From a virus, in IMG/VR virus record IMGVR_UViG_3300017727_000147, positions 1 through 25,032 of that record: DNA of 25,032 nucleotides; one strand, written 5' to 3'. The translations under genes were made by a program, and so were the position numbers. Of the stretch, positions 16,931-24,222 are shown in pieces; positions within the stretch are counted from its first letter, which is position 1; each line of letters begins with the position of its first letter. Below the pieces are notes generated by a model. The model ran no database searches. It was not told the origin of the DNA and worked only from the letters and a program-made list of their open reading frames with translations.

Positions 16931-19900
16931 TGGGATAGAAATTACAACTTAACTGATGTTTCATTAGATGCTAATGGTACAACTTCAAGCACTACTGTTA
17001 ATACTAAATTATATCTATCTGCTTTCTACAAAAGTAGTTTAGCAGCTCGTTATTATGTTAATAGTGTAATTGGATCACAAGAAGAAGATTTCTACTACTT
17101 ACGCAATGGAACAGGATTAAGACTGCAAACACTTGACGGGTTACGCGGCGACTTAGGTCCTGCAAATGCATATGGTACAAGTAGACCAACAGCAGGTGCA
17201 TATGCATCATTAGATCCGGGTTGGGGACCAGACGATACAAGAGTTTGGATTAGTGCAAGATCACCATACGTACAAAACTGTACCACATTTGGTTTTGCCG
17301 CAATTGGACAAAAAATTGATGGTGCACTACACAATGGAGGCAATGATTCGATTGTTAGTAATGACTTTACACAGGTTATATCAGACGGTATCGGTGCATG
17401 GATAACAAACAATGGTAGAGCAGAGCTTGTGTCAGTGTTTACATACTACTCACACATAGGTTACCTAGCAGAAGCAGGTGGACGTATACGTGGAACTAAC
17501 GGTAACAACTCATATGGTACATTTGGTAGTGTAGCAGAAGGTGTTGATCCTGATGAAACTCCTGTAACAGCAATAGTTGATAATAACAAACAATACAATG
17601 CTGTTGTAAGTAATGTTTTCACAGACGGAGCAAACGAACTTCTACAAGTAGAATATTCTCATGCTGGCAACGATTATACTGAAGCTAACCTTAATATATT
17701 TGGTGCAGGTGACAGTGAAGAGCTTGTACAAGAAGATTTTAGAGATGAAGCTGTAAACCAGGTAAGAATTATCGAAGTTGATGATTCTACAGGCAACCCA
17801 GATGCCACAGCAGGTGGTAGTGGATACCTAGTAGCAACAAACACAGCACAAACTGGAACGACAAATAGTATTACACTTGCTGCGACAGATGGTAACTTAT
17901 CAACTGCATATCCAGGGATGAAACTTTATATTACAGGTGGTGCTGGCGTAGGTCAATTTGGTGTTATAGACACATACAATTCTGGTACTAAACTTGCTGG
18001 TATTGTTAAAGAAACAGATGGTACAGCTGGTTGGGATCACGTAGTTCCTGGCACAACTATTGTTGCAGCAAATAGTTCTTCAACTTATTTGATCGAACCG
18101 AGAGCACAATTTACTGCACCTACTCAAAGTAACACTGTTGTTACAGGTAATCCTTCTGTTACAAACGCAGTGGTTGAATTTATTGAAACTTCAGATGAAT
18201 ATACAGGTGTATCTATAACTACACAAAGTGACGGTACTGGTGCTACATTTGATGTTACACGCAACGGCGAAAAATATTATCTAGCAACTAATGCAGCTGG
18301 TACAGGTTACACCAGACTAGACACATTAACTATAGTAGGTACTAATGTAGGCGGTACAACACCGGCACATGATATTACAGTTACAATTACTGCTGTGGAC
18401 GCAGATACAGGTGCAATTACAGCATTTGACTTCTCTGGCAGAGGACGTCGAGGAAATTTAGCATTATTTGACGGTACAGGAACAGCTGGACATTATAGTA
18501 CAGATATGGGTGCAAATTGGTCAACAATTACGTTACCAACCAACGCTAACAACGGTTGGGATCAAATTGCAAGCGGACGTATTGATGACGGTACAACTAC
18601 ATTTACACAAAGTAAAGCGGTTGGTGTAGGTATTGCAGGAACTGCACTTATAGCTATTATTTCAGATGATGGAGATTCTTGGACAGCATCAAGTCCTGGA
18701 TCCATACAAGCAACTAATTTAACTGGCGTGGCGTTTGGACAAACTGACACAGCAATATCTAGATTTGTTGTAATTGGTGATAATGATAGAGACGTTGCGT
18801 ATTCGGATAACGGCGGCACAAGTTGGACAGTAACTACTAACGCATTACCGAGCACAGGTTATACAGCAATACAATATGGCTTAGGATTATTTGTTGCTGT
18901 CAAAGCAGGAAGCCAAGAAATGGCATACTCCGCAGATGGTATTACATGGACAACAGTAGCAACAGGAATGCCAAGCACAGATGATTGGACAAGCCTAGCA
19001 TTTGGTAATGGTAGATTTGTTGCAATAACAAGCGATACAACAGGAGTTGCATATAGTATAGATGGACAAAATTGGACTGCTGTTGCAGGTGCTCTTGTAG
19101 GAACTGTGGGTAGAAAAATTAAGTACGGTCAGGGTATGTTTGTTGTGACAACAGATGATGCAAATCAATTAAGTATCTCTGAAGATGGTGTGTATTGGCC
19201 AAGCGGAGGATATACGCTTACTGGTGCAGCACTACCAGCAGGTGGAACATCAGGTGTAACGTTTGGTAACAATGATAGAGATCCAAACTTTATTGTATTC
19301 CCTAGTGCGGCAACAACTGTTCACGTAAAAGCAAAACTTGGAGCTACCACAAAAGGTAGAGTCGGTGTTGCAAACCAACAAGTATTTGAAGTAAGGATTA
19401 CAAATCCAGGTTCAGGATACGGTTCAACTCCTCCTACAGTTACAATTACAGATCCTAATAATATTAACGATGTACTTACAACAGTCAGATTAAATTCCGG
19501 TGTGTTAGCACAACCAACATTTATAGCAAGAGGTAGTGGATTTATTACAGCCACAGCAGAAATAGATGCTACTACAAGTAATGGTTTTGCAGACTTCTTA
19601 CAAGATGGTCAGTTTATTGCTGTAAGACGTTTAAGTGCTACTCCAGTAAATGGATCTAACATAGTGTTTGATGATTTACCAGGACAAGTGTTCAAACTAG
19701 TTAACACTGTATCACTAGTAGGTCTTATTGACGGTGATAAAACTGCTTTCTTACAACTATCACCTAACATGGAAATTGAAGATGCTGTAAGCGATGAAAA
19801 CCCAGTTACAATGAGAATTAGATTTAGTCAAACACGACTAACAGGACACGATTTCTTAGACATTGGAACAGGTAACTTTGTTGATACAAATTATCCCGGT

Positions 19901-20389
19901 GACCCTGTAAACGCACCAAAGGCTTCTAGTGAAACAGTAAGTTCAAATGGTGGTAGAGTGTTCTTTACAAGTACTGACCAGGACGGTAACTTTAAAGTTG
20001 GTGATTTATTTAGTATTGAACAGTCAACTGGTGTTGCTACATTGAATGCTGAAGCATTTAATATTGCAGGACTACAGGAACTATCACTAGGTGAAGTTAC
20101 ACTAGGTGGTAACTCTGCAAGTGTTACTGAATTTAGTACAGATCCGTTCTTCACAGCAAATAGTGATACTGTTGTACCGACACAGAGAGCAATTAAAGCA
20201 TACATTGAAGCACAAATTGGTGGCGGAGGTGCATCTCTTATTGTTAACAGTGTAACTGCAGGTGACATATTCATTAACGGAACACAAATTACGACAGTCA
20301 GTGGCGCGACGATAAATATAAAAGCAAACGTACAGTTCCAAGGCGCAGTACTTGGTACACCGTTAGCATACAATTACTTTTTAAGATAA
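14159..20389 (+). CDS. Giant tail protein, C-terminal part of a split gene (helical repeats, beta-helix, beta-propeller)
   Basis: 2076 residues. The start overlaps the previous stop (TAATG) and is backed by AGGAGG. Residues 1-30 (IFETITELSGIVTDAITAG) match the second half of a helical repeat. Residues 34-67 resume the beta-helix strand (LVRISTGSYKEVLPIIV, then GDELRATNV). Five helical modules follow, with signature Cys at 205, 363, 521, 682 and 904; the last carries an insert of about 85 beta-rich residues. The core resumes at about 965 (YYVNSVIGSQEEDFYYLR) and runs through DGALHNGGNDS and NNGRAELVSVFTYY (1054-1128). Six Asp-box motifs (YSTDMGANW to ISEDGVYW, about 1446-1680) form a propeller. 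NPGSGYGSTPP, GHDFLDIGTGNF, STDQDGNF and PTQRAIKAYIE close the protein, in the same order as in the 2015-residue paralogue. It is probably a host-facing baseplate or fibre component. Confidence 0.85.
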   Translation: MATIFETITELSGIVTDAITAGVATNIPARHIRTTLVRISTGSYKEVLPIIVPAECCIMGDELRATNVQPRTIYNSANTLTSIDDFQYTYEGIKHMESIVGDIVTGATVTAESGNTKTQDQSWPYAETAIVAPAVKKLARSIRRKIDYGLGIKNESALTPYYDMTDPADGKLRDLNLLNKEFIQAEIVGFIADGYPNLKYSRTKCKQDVGFILDALAYDLTYGGNWQTVKAGEAYWEATNLQINSSEKTATLAAYGYLRDLVQTVGRNITVTPVYQSDKTQKAGVAGDTGASNRARDLVINIIDIITNGSGTVATTYPSLTGTSATVASDFAIARDNLEVIQDKTIDFINENFGSFKYRSSKCRRDLELIIGDISYDVALGTNYNAVFAGQAYQRPINAYNLTSQRIETVGALRKARDDLKISVTTDGSSASGSSNSSTRIQNAFNEIVDIINNGSSNADTLTFPSPTGVDQNRVDAKDNLIANKEFIKDEIIAWIANQITVNSGNPGSIWYQFQYDPVKCERDVGFIIDAMCYDVLYGGTQATTRIAQSYFTETTAYPAGQSAQTAAAYDRLATVMFYVVQEDTGSWTKTTTEVQTTPGTPATATEGALIRDTQMQIIEDVITAGNLNSLPAIVKPSITWADAEYQTAFSNIASDTTDVIRSVTQYITDTYNDFKYNHAKCSRDLGIILEAAKYDVLLGTNFASINAGLSYLRAPSTKVLGAQKTATLAANEFARAQINSYMSVSAAQTGINDTWEWVQDIIWSGSPEGGVKANEDIEVWNAIRQLELNKEFIVEEVLNHVDNKFKDRVTAININTDELSISDTSWLSTGMEIKFFDDETAGDSTDAVVNANLLETLTYYVKDITSATTFTISETQYGTATDFTEYGEGFVVSKAYAYDRTLCARDVREYVNGMKWDLQWPQEWDRNYNLTDVSLDANGTTSSTTVNTKLYLSAFYKSSLAARYYVNSVIGSQEEDFYYLRNGTGLRLQTLDGLRGDLGPANAYGTSRPTAGAYASLDPGWGPDDTRVWISARSPYVQNCTTFGFAAIGQKIDGALHNGGNDSIVSNDFTQVISDGIGAWITNNGRAELVSVFTYYSHIGYLAEAGGRIRGTNGNNSYGTFGSVAEGVDPDETPVTAIVDNNKQYNAVVSNVFTDGANELLQVEYSHAGNDYTEANLNIFGAGDSEELVQEDFRDEAVNQVRIIEVDDSTGNPDATAGGSGYLVATNTAQTGTTNSITLAATDGNLSTAYPGMKLYITGGAGVGQFGVIDTYNSGTKLAGIVKETDGTAGWDHVVPGTTIVAANSSSTYLIEPRAQFTAPTQSNTVVTGNPSVTNAVVEFIETSDEYTGVSITTQSDGTGATFDVTRNGEKYYLATNAAGTGYTRLDTLTIVGTNVGGTTPAHDITVTITAVDADTGAITAFDFSGRGRRGNLALFDGTGTAGHYSTDMGANWSTITLPTNANNGWDQIASGRIDDGTTTFTQSKAVGVGIAGTALIAIISDDGDSWTASSPGSIQATNLTGVAFGQTDTAISRFVVIGDNDRDVAYSDNGGTSWTVTTNALPSTGYTAIQYGLGLFVAVKAGSQEMAYSADGITWTTVATGMPSTDDWTSLAFGNGRFVAITSDTTGVAYSIDGQNWTAVAGALVGTVGRKIKYGQGMFVVTTDDANQLSISEDGVYWPSGGYTLTGAALPAGGTSGVTFGNNDRDPNFIVFPSAATTVHVKAKLGATTKGRVGVANQQVFEVRITNPGSGYGSTPPTVTITDPNNINDVLTTVRLNSGVLAQPTFIARGSGFITATAEIDATTSNGFADFLQDGQFIAVRRLSATPVNGSNIVFDDLPGQVFKLVNTVSLVGLIDGDKTAFLQLSPNMEIEDAVSDENPVTMRIRFSQTRLTGHDFLDIGTGNFVDTNYPGDPVNAPKASSETVSSNGGRVFFTSTDQDGNFKVGDLFSIEQSTGVATLNAEAFNIAGLQELSLGEVTLGGNSASVTEFSTDPFFTANSDTVVPTQRAIKAYIEAQIGGGGASLIVNSVTAGDIFINGTQITTVSGATINIKANVQFQGAVLGTPLAYNYFLR
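18494..19200 (+). other. Asp-box beta-propeller domain (coding)
   Basis: Six motifs are present: YSTDMGANW, ISDDGDSW, YSDNGGTSW, YSADGITW, YSIDGQNW and ISEDGVYW. They are spaced about 40-60 residues apart, with strands such as 'FGNGRFVAITSD' between them. It is the paralogue of the propeller at 10144-10880, in the same position relative to the flanking 'PGxGY' and GHDFLDIG segments. It is likely a binding or structural domain. Confidence 0.7.
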
Positions 20390-20407
20390 CATTGGAGGAT
20401 AAACATA

Positions 20408-20728
20408 ATGGCAAACGGAATTTTAGGTACTTCGGAAGTTCCAGCAACAACTGATACAACTGTGTATACTGTACCAGCAGATACATTTTCAGTAGTTACA
20501 CTTAACGTAGTAAATAGATCATCAGCACCAAGACTTGTTAGAGTAGCTCTTTCAGCTGCCGCAACACCGGCTGTTGCTGAATATATTGAATATGACGTTG
20601 AAATTTTAGCTAATGGTGTTCTTGAACGCACAGGATTAGTCTTAGATGCAACAAAAAATATTGTTGTATATGCAGATAGTTTAGGTTGTTCAGCAGTAGC
20701 ATTTGGCTTAGAAACTGCAACAGCATAA
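20408..20728 (+). CDS. Small virion structural protein
   Basis: 106 residues, preceded by TTGGAGGA (GGAGG at 20394-20398) nine bases before the ATG, a strong site. The sequence is beta-rich: MANGILGTSEVPATTDTTV, YTVPADTFSVVTLNVVNRSS, VRVALSAAATP, a long 'YIEYDVEILANGVLERTGLVL' strand pair and a closing 'VVYADSLGCSAVAFGLE'. I recognise the pattern 'VPA...FSVVTLNVVNR...RVALS...YIEYD...ERTG' from short structural proteins of marine T4-like phages that lie next to fibre genes. Its exact place in the virion is unknown. It parallels the 109-residue protein at 5341 in size, strand layout and position next to a giant gene. It has no export signal or catalytic motif. Confidence 0.7.
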   Translation: MANGILGTSEVPATTDTTVYTVPADTFSVVTLNVVNRSSAPRLVRVALSAAATPAVAEYIEYDVEILANGVLERTGLVLDATKNIVVYADSLGCSAVAFGLETATA

Positions 20729-20732
20729 ACAA

Positions 20733-20740
20733 TATAAATA
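20733..20740 (+). promoter_or_regulatory. T4-type late promoter, TATAAATA
   Basis: Exact late box in the 30-base gap between the genes at 20408 and 20759. A start near 20746 would leave about 13 bases of leader containing AGGAG (20746-20750), so the fit between promoter and ribosome site is tight. It would give the fibre-tip genes an additional late transcript, independent of the giant genes upstream. Confidence 0.65.
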
Positions 20741-20758
20741 TATTTAGGAGAGTATTAA

Positions 20759-21100
20759 ATGGCAAGAATAGTAGCAAAAGGAGTTCAACCAACACCGACA
20801 TTTGTAAAAATGCCGAACGTGGAAGTGAACGCTGCACACAATGCAGATTCTAATAAAGCATACTGGATAGATACATCAGCTGCACCAATAACTTTAACTT
20901 TACCTGCAAGTCCTTCAATGGGTGATATATTGAGAATTTTTGATGTTCAAAATACTTTCGATACTAATAATTTAACTATAGACAGAAACGGTAAACCTAT
21001 TATGGGTGCTAACGATAATCTAACAGTGAATACAGAAGGTAGTGCATTTGAAATTATTTTTTATAATGACACACAAGGATGGAGATTGTTTACAATCTAA
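20759..21100 (+). CDS. Small tail fibre-associated structural protein
   Basis: 113 residues, with AGGAG eight bases before the ATG. The sequence contains the widespread phage tail motif YWIDTSAAPITLTLPASPS, followed by GDILRIFDVQNTFDTNNLTI, DRNGKPIMG, NLTVNTEG and a final GWRLFTI. In other phages this module occurs as a separate small protein or fused to the end of fibres, and forms a compact beta domain. The N-terminal 35 residues (MARIVAKGVQPTPTFVKMP) are distinct and may anchor it. Its position between the short protein at 20408 and the C1q-tipped fibres suggests a part of the fibre or a cap. There is no catalytic motif. The assignment to the family is good; the function is inferred. Confidence 0.75.
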   Translation: MARIVAKGVQPTPTFVKMPNVEVNAAHNADSNKAYWIDTSAAPITLTLPASPSMGDILRIFDVQNTFDTNNLTIDRNGKPIMGANDNLTVNTEGSAFEIIFYNDTQGWRLFTI

Positions 21101-21115
21101 GGTAAAGGTGAGACA

Positions 21116-22066
21116 ATGGCAACGTATAGCAGTTTTAAGAGAATAGATAGGCAAGCAATTGTCGACGGACAAGTACAAGGGACAGATATTGCTCCCGGAG
21201 CTGTTGGTTCCAATGAGATTGCAACAGATGCTGTTACATCTCTTAAGATTGCAAACCAAGCGGTTACATCTGATAAACTTGGATCAACACTAGATCTATC
21301 AACAAAAAATATTACATATAGATCTATAGTAAATAATGATATTTCTGGTAGTGCGAATATAGCTGAAAGCAAAATGGCAACAGGCGCTGCTGAGGTAAAC
21401 CTAGGATATACACCTTTATCTACAACTGGTAATAATGCAATGAGCGGTAGACTAGCTGTATCTAACGGTAGTGCTAGTAGTCCAAGTATTAGAGGAAATG
21501 ACTCAGATACAGGTATCTATTTTGCAGACAATCAAGTTAGGTTTTCTGTAAACGGAAGTGATGCAATGACTATTGACAGCTCGGGTAGAACTACGTTTCC
21601 ACGTAAGCCTATGTTTGCTGCCGCAGGACAACCGGGTTGGTTATATACAAATAGTTTTGGAGGCGGTGTTGGTGAAAAAGAACTTAATAGTACTATGAAC
21701 TGGAACTTAGCTCACCAGTACGGTGGAAGTAATTTCAACACTAGCAATGGACGTTTTACAGCACCTGTGAGTGGATGGTATCATTTTAGTACTATGTATT
21801 ATTTGTATAATAATAACAATAGTACAAGTAGTTATATACATTCATTTTTCCGTAAAAACGGAGCTGTAAACACAACACCTAGTGGCAGAATTCCTTATAA
21901 TATTAACATGCACGGAAACACAAACAGTCACGATGACGGTGCTTGCTATAATAGTATACAATATTTGAACAGTGGTCAGTATGTAAGTTTAGCTGTCAGA
22001 TGGCATCAAAACAATTCAAGAATACATGCTGGACACCAAATTTTTAGCGGACAATTGATAGGATAG
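21116..22066 (+). CDS. C1q-tipped tail fibre / receptor-binding protein, copy 1
   Basis: 316 residues, with AAAGGTGAG (21104-21112) before the ATG. Residues 1-30 (MATYSSFKRIDRQAIVDGQ) form the start shared by all three tandem copies. Residues 30-90 are collagen-like or YadA-like stalk repeats of the type (I/A)xxGAVxxxKIAxxAVTSDKL, followed by NITYRSIVNNDIS. The middle has GYTPLSTTGNNAMSG and the fibre motif SPSIRGNDSDTGIYFADNQ...MTIDSSGRTTFP. The C-terminal 150 residues look like a C1q/TNF-type trimeric head: PGWLYTNSFGGG, GRFTAPVSGWYHFS, LNSGQYVSLAVRW, RIHAGHQIFSGQLIG. Such heads at the C-terminus of phage fibres are usual candidates for host receptor binding. This copy has the longest Asn/Ser-rich loop in the head (YNNNNSTSS). 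Confidence 0.8.
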   Translation: MATYSSFKRIDRQAIVDGQVQGTDIAPGAVGSNEIATDAVTSLKIANQAVTSDKLGSTLDLSTKNITYRSIVNNDISGSANIAESKMATGAAEVNLGYTPLSTTGNNAMSGRLAVSNGSASSPSIRGNDSDTGIYFADNQVRFSVNGSDAMTIDSSGRTTFPRKPMFAAAGQPGWLYTNSFGGGVGEKELNSTMNWNLAHQYGGSNFNTSNGRFTAPVSGWYHFSTMYYLYNNNNSTSSYIHSFFRKNGAVNTTPSGRIPYNINMHGNTNSHDDGACYNSIQYLNSGQYVSLAVRWHQNNSRIHAGHQIFSGQLIG

Positions 22067-22069
22067 ATA

Positions 22070-22996
22070 ATGGCAGATTATAATAGTTTTAAAAAGATTA
22101 ATTCAGAAGCTATAGTTGATGATTCTATTGCCGCAAGTGATATCGGCACTGGCCAGGTTACAACTGCTAAAATTGCACCCGGTGCAGTTTCAACAGATAA
22201 GTTTGGAAGCGGCGCAGTATCAGGGGATAAATTAGCTAGTACATTAGATATTTCTGGTAAAACGGTTACATATAGACCTATTGTAGACGGTGACATTGCA
22301 GCTGATGCAATTGCAGGAACACAGATGCAAACTGGTGCTGTTATAGACTCATTAGGATATACTCCTGTAAACACTGCCGGCGACACAATGACTGGCCAAA
22401 TACAAGTTGCAAACGGTACTATTCTTGGCAGTAGTGGTGCTTCTAATAGCGGCATAAGAATAGATGCACAAACAATTAATATAAGAGAAAACGGCACTGA
22501 TCGTATGTCTATTAACAGTAATGGACATCCTACACAAAGCAACCATCCAGCTTGGGAAGCAAGTGGTCGAGGAGGTTGGCGATATGGTAACAGCTACGAT
22601 GGAGCTCGCGCCTGGCGTGAACTTGACAACATGGGTTGGAACTTTAACACAAGCGGCGGCATTACAACATCTAATAACTGTAGAGTAACGGTTCCTATTG
22701 CAGGATACTATTATGCTTATTTGTCAACATATTGGTACAATGACTCAAACTCAACAAACGGATACACTCACTTTAAAATTGGTCTAAATGGTGGCAACGG
22801 AGAATTAAGTGGAGGTAGAACTAACCACCAAATGTATGCATACGGATTAAGAAACAACTATGCTCCGGGTATTATGACGTCTTATGTACGTTATTTGAAT
22901 GCAGGACAATATCTAACTCCATTACCATATTTTGGAGGTAACCAAGGCAGGCATCACGGTAATCACAGTTATTGGTGTGGATATTTGATAGGATAA
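22070..22996 (+). CDS. C1q-tipped tail fibre / receptor-binding protein, copy 2
   Basis: 308 residues, starting four bases after the previous stop. The ribosome site AGGA (22060-22063) lies in the codons for the last residues (LIG) of copy 1. Residues 1-95 follow copy 1 (MADYNSFKKINSEAIVDDS, DKLASTLDISGKTVTYRPI, DGDIAADAIAG), then LGYTPVNTAGDTMTGQ. The middle differs: instead of the DTGIYF motif there is RIDAQTINIRENGTDRMSIN. The C1q-like head starts near residue 164 with GGWRYGNSYDGARAWREL and includes VTVPIAGYYYAYLSTYW, YLNAGQYLTPLPYF and RHHGNHSYWCGYLIG. It differs strongly from copy 1 and copy 3 in the loops, which suggests another binding specificity. A single Cys lies near the end. It may be an alternative or co-assembled tip. 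Confidence 0.8.
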   Translation: MADYNSFKKINSEAIVDDSIAASDIGTGQVTTAKIAPGAVSTDKFGSGAVSGDKLASTLDISGKTVTYRPIVDGDIAADAIAGTQMQTGAVIDSLGYTPVNTAGDTMTGQIQVANGTILGSSGASNSGIRIDAQTINIRENGTDRMSINSNGHPTQSNHPAWEASGRGGWRYGNSYDGARAWRELDNMGWNFNTSGGITTSNNCRVTVPIAGYYYAYLSTYWYNDSNSTNGYTHFKIGLNGGNGELSGGRTNHQMYAYGLRNNYAPGIMTSYVRYLNAGQYLTPLPYFGGNQGRHHGNHSYWCGYLIG

Positions 22997-22999
22997 GCA

Positions 23000-23944
23000 A
23001 TGGCAAATTATAATAGTTTTAAAAGAATTAACTCAGAAGCAATTGTAGACGGAGAAGTTGTTACTTCAGAAATTGGAGGAACAACAGTTGGTACAACTGA
23101 ATTTGCAGATGGAGCTGTGACAGAAACTAAAATCTTAGACGGTTCAGTAGCTGATACGCAGTTAGATACTAATTTTGATATTTCTGGCAAAACTGTTACA
23201 TACAGGGCAATTGCAAATGGTGATATTAGTAGTAGTGCAGGCATCTCCGGCGGCAAATTTGCAGGTGGAGCAATAGCTGGAAATTTAGGTGGAGCACCAC
23301 TTAATAAGGCCGGCGGAACAATGACCGGCGCATTAAAAACTACAACCGGTAGTACTGGAGCACCTGCTGTTTATAGATCAGGTGACGCTGATACAGGTAT
23401 TAGTTTTAGTGGAAATAGTACAACTATTTCAGCAGGCGGCCAAGCAGGAATTGTTATGAACACCAATGATACTCTAACAAAACCTAACAGTGTTGCATTT
23501 CATTCTCCTGGAACCAGTGGCTGGCGGTATGCTAACAGCTACGGCGGTACAGGATGGAGAAGTATGAACGGCAACTTTGGATGGACCGGTCAACAAAGAG
23601 GCGGAAGTAATTTTAATTACGGTAATGGTAGATTTACTGCACCAATTGCAGGATTTTATCAGTTTCAGTTTGAAACATATGCAAGAAATGATCGTAACAA
23701 CAACCAAGGTTACTATCATATGAGTTTTGGTGTTAACGGCGGCAACGGTATGGTCGGAGGTCGTGCTCCGCACGGAATATATGGCCATTCAAATGCACAG
23801 AGATACTATCCAAACGGCACACATGTTGATTTAGGAACATATCTAAATGCTGGACAGTATGTAGAAGTGCGTGTGTTCTGGCACAACAATCAAACCCGCT
23901 TTCACAGTGCTCACAGTGTGTTCAACGGATACATGATTAGCTAA
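23000..23944 (+). CDS. C1q-tipped tail fibre / receptor-binding protein, copy 3
   Basis: 314 residues, starting four bases after the stop of copy 2, again with AGGA in the codons of the upstream LIG end. Residues 1-95 are of the same family (MANYNSFKRINSEAIVDGE, FDISGKTVTYRAIANGDIS), followed by APLNKAGGTMTGALKT and a DTGISFSGN motif like the DTGIYF of copy 1. The C1q-like head begins near residue 170 (SGWRYANSYGGTGWRSM) and includes NGRFTAPIAGFYQFQF, LNAGQYVEVRVFW and RFHSAHSVFNGYMIS. Its head shares NGRFTAP and the GGSNFN lead-in with copy 1, but NGGNG with copy 2, as expected if copies exchanged segments. It is the last large gene before the terminator. It is probably a receptor-binding tip. 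Confidence 0.8.
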   Translation: MANYNSFKRINSEAIVDGEVVTSEIGGTTVGTTEFADGAVTETKILDGSVADTQLDTNFDISGKTVTYRAIANGDISSSAGISGGKFAGGAIAGNLGGAPLNKAGGTMTGALKTTTGSTGAPAVYRSGDADTGISFSGNSTTISAGGQAGIVMNTNDTLTKPNSVAFHSPGTSGWRYANSYGGTGWRSMNGNFGWTGQQRGGSNFNYGNGRFTAPIAGFYQFQFETYARNDRNNNQGYYHMSFGVNGGNGMVGGRAPHGIYGHSNAQRYYPNGTHVDLGTYLNAGQYVEVRVFWHNNQTRFHSAHSVFNGYMIS

Positions 23945-23967
23945 ATAACTATGAGGATAAACTTAAA

Positions 23968-24210
23968 ATGAGAAATATAGTATTTGATATTACAGACAAC
24001 GAACAAAAAGTGTTAAACCGCTATTGTATGGATCCACAAGATTGGATCGAAAATGCAGTGAACCATCTCGTTGAACAAGCAAAACAAGAAATTTATGATG
24101 TAGAAGTTGAAAGAATTCTTGCAGATCCTGATGTAGGCACACTTGTAACTGATAGAAATGAAATAGTTGCAATGTATAGTGGACCGCTTAGAGGTAACCC
24201 AAATGGTTAA
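23968..24210 (+). CDS. Small conserved protein, paralogue of the next gene; function unknown
   Basis: 80 residues, with GAGGA (23953-23957) ten bases before the ATG. It starts MRNIVFDITDNEQKVLNRY and continues DPQDWIENAVNHLVEQAKQEI, then ILADPDVGTLVTDRNEIV. This matches residues 4-68 of the next gene in order and spacing (VQISDADYKAL, NPNTYIDEHVTEYIRQMKEDL, ELARPGMRSIPADKEELL). It is mostly helical and has a short Gly/Pro tail. Small helical proteins immediately behind fibre-tip genes are often fibre assembly helpers, but no known chaperone family is recognisable here, so this is only a suggestion. It has no DNA-binding motif or membrane segment. Confidence 0.6.
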   Translation: MRNIVFDITDNEQKVLNRYCMDPQDWIENAVNHLVEQAKQEIYDVEVERILADPDVGTLVTDRNEIVAMYSGPLRGNPNG

Positions 24211-24222
24211 AGGAGAGTTATA

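Noticed and set aside
20311-20318. GATAAATA near the end of the 2076-residue gene as a late promoter
   Set aside because: It lies inside conserved coding sequence about 90 bases before the next gene and has one mismatch. It cannot be told from chance, although its position would be usable.
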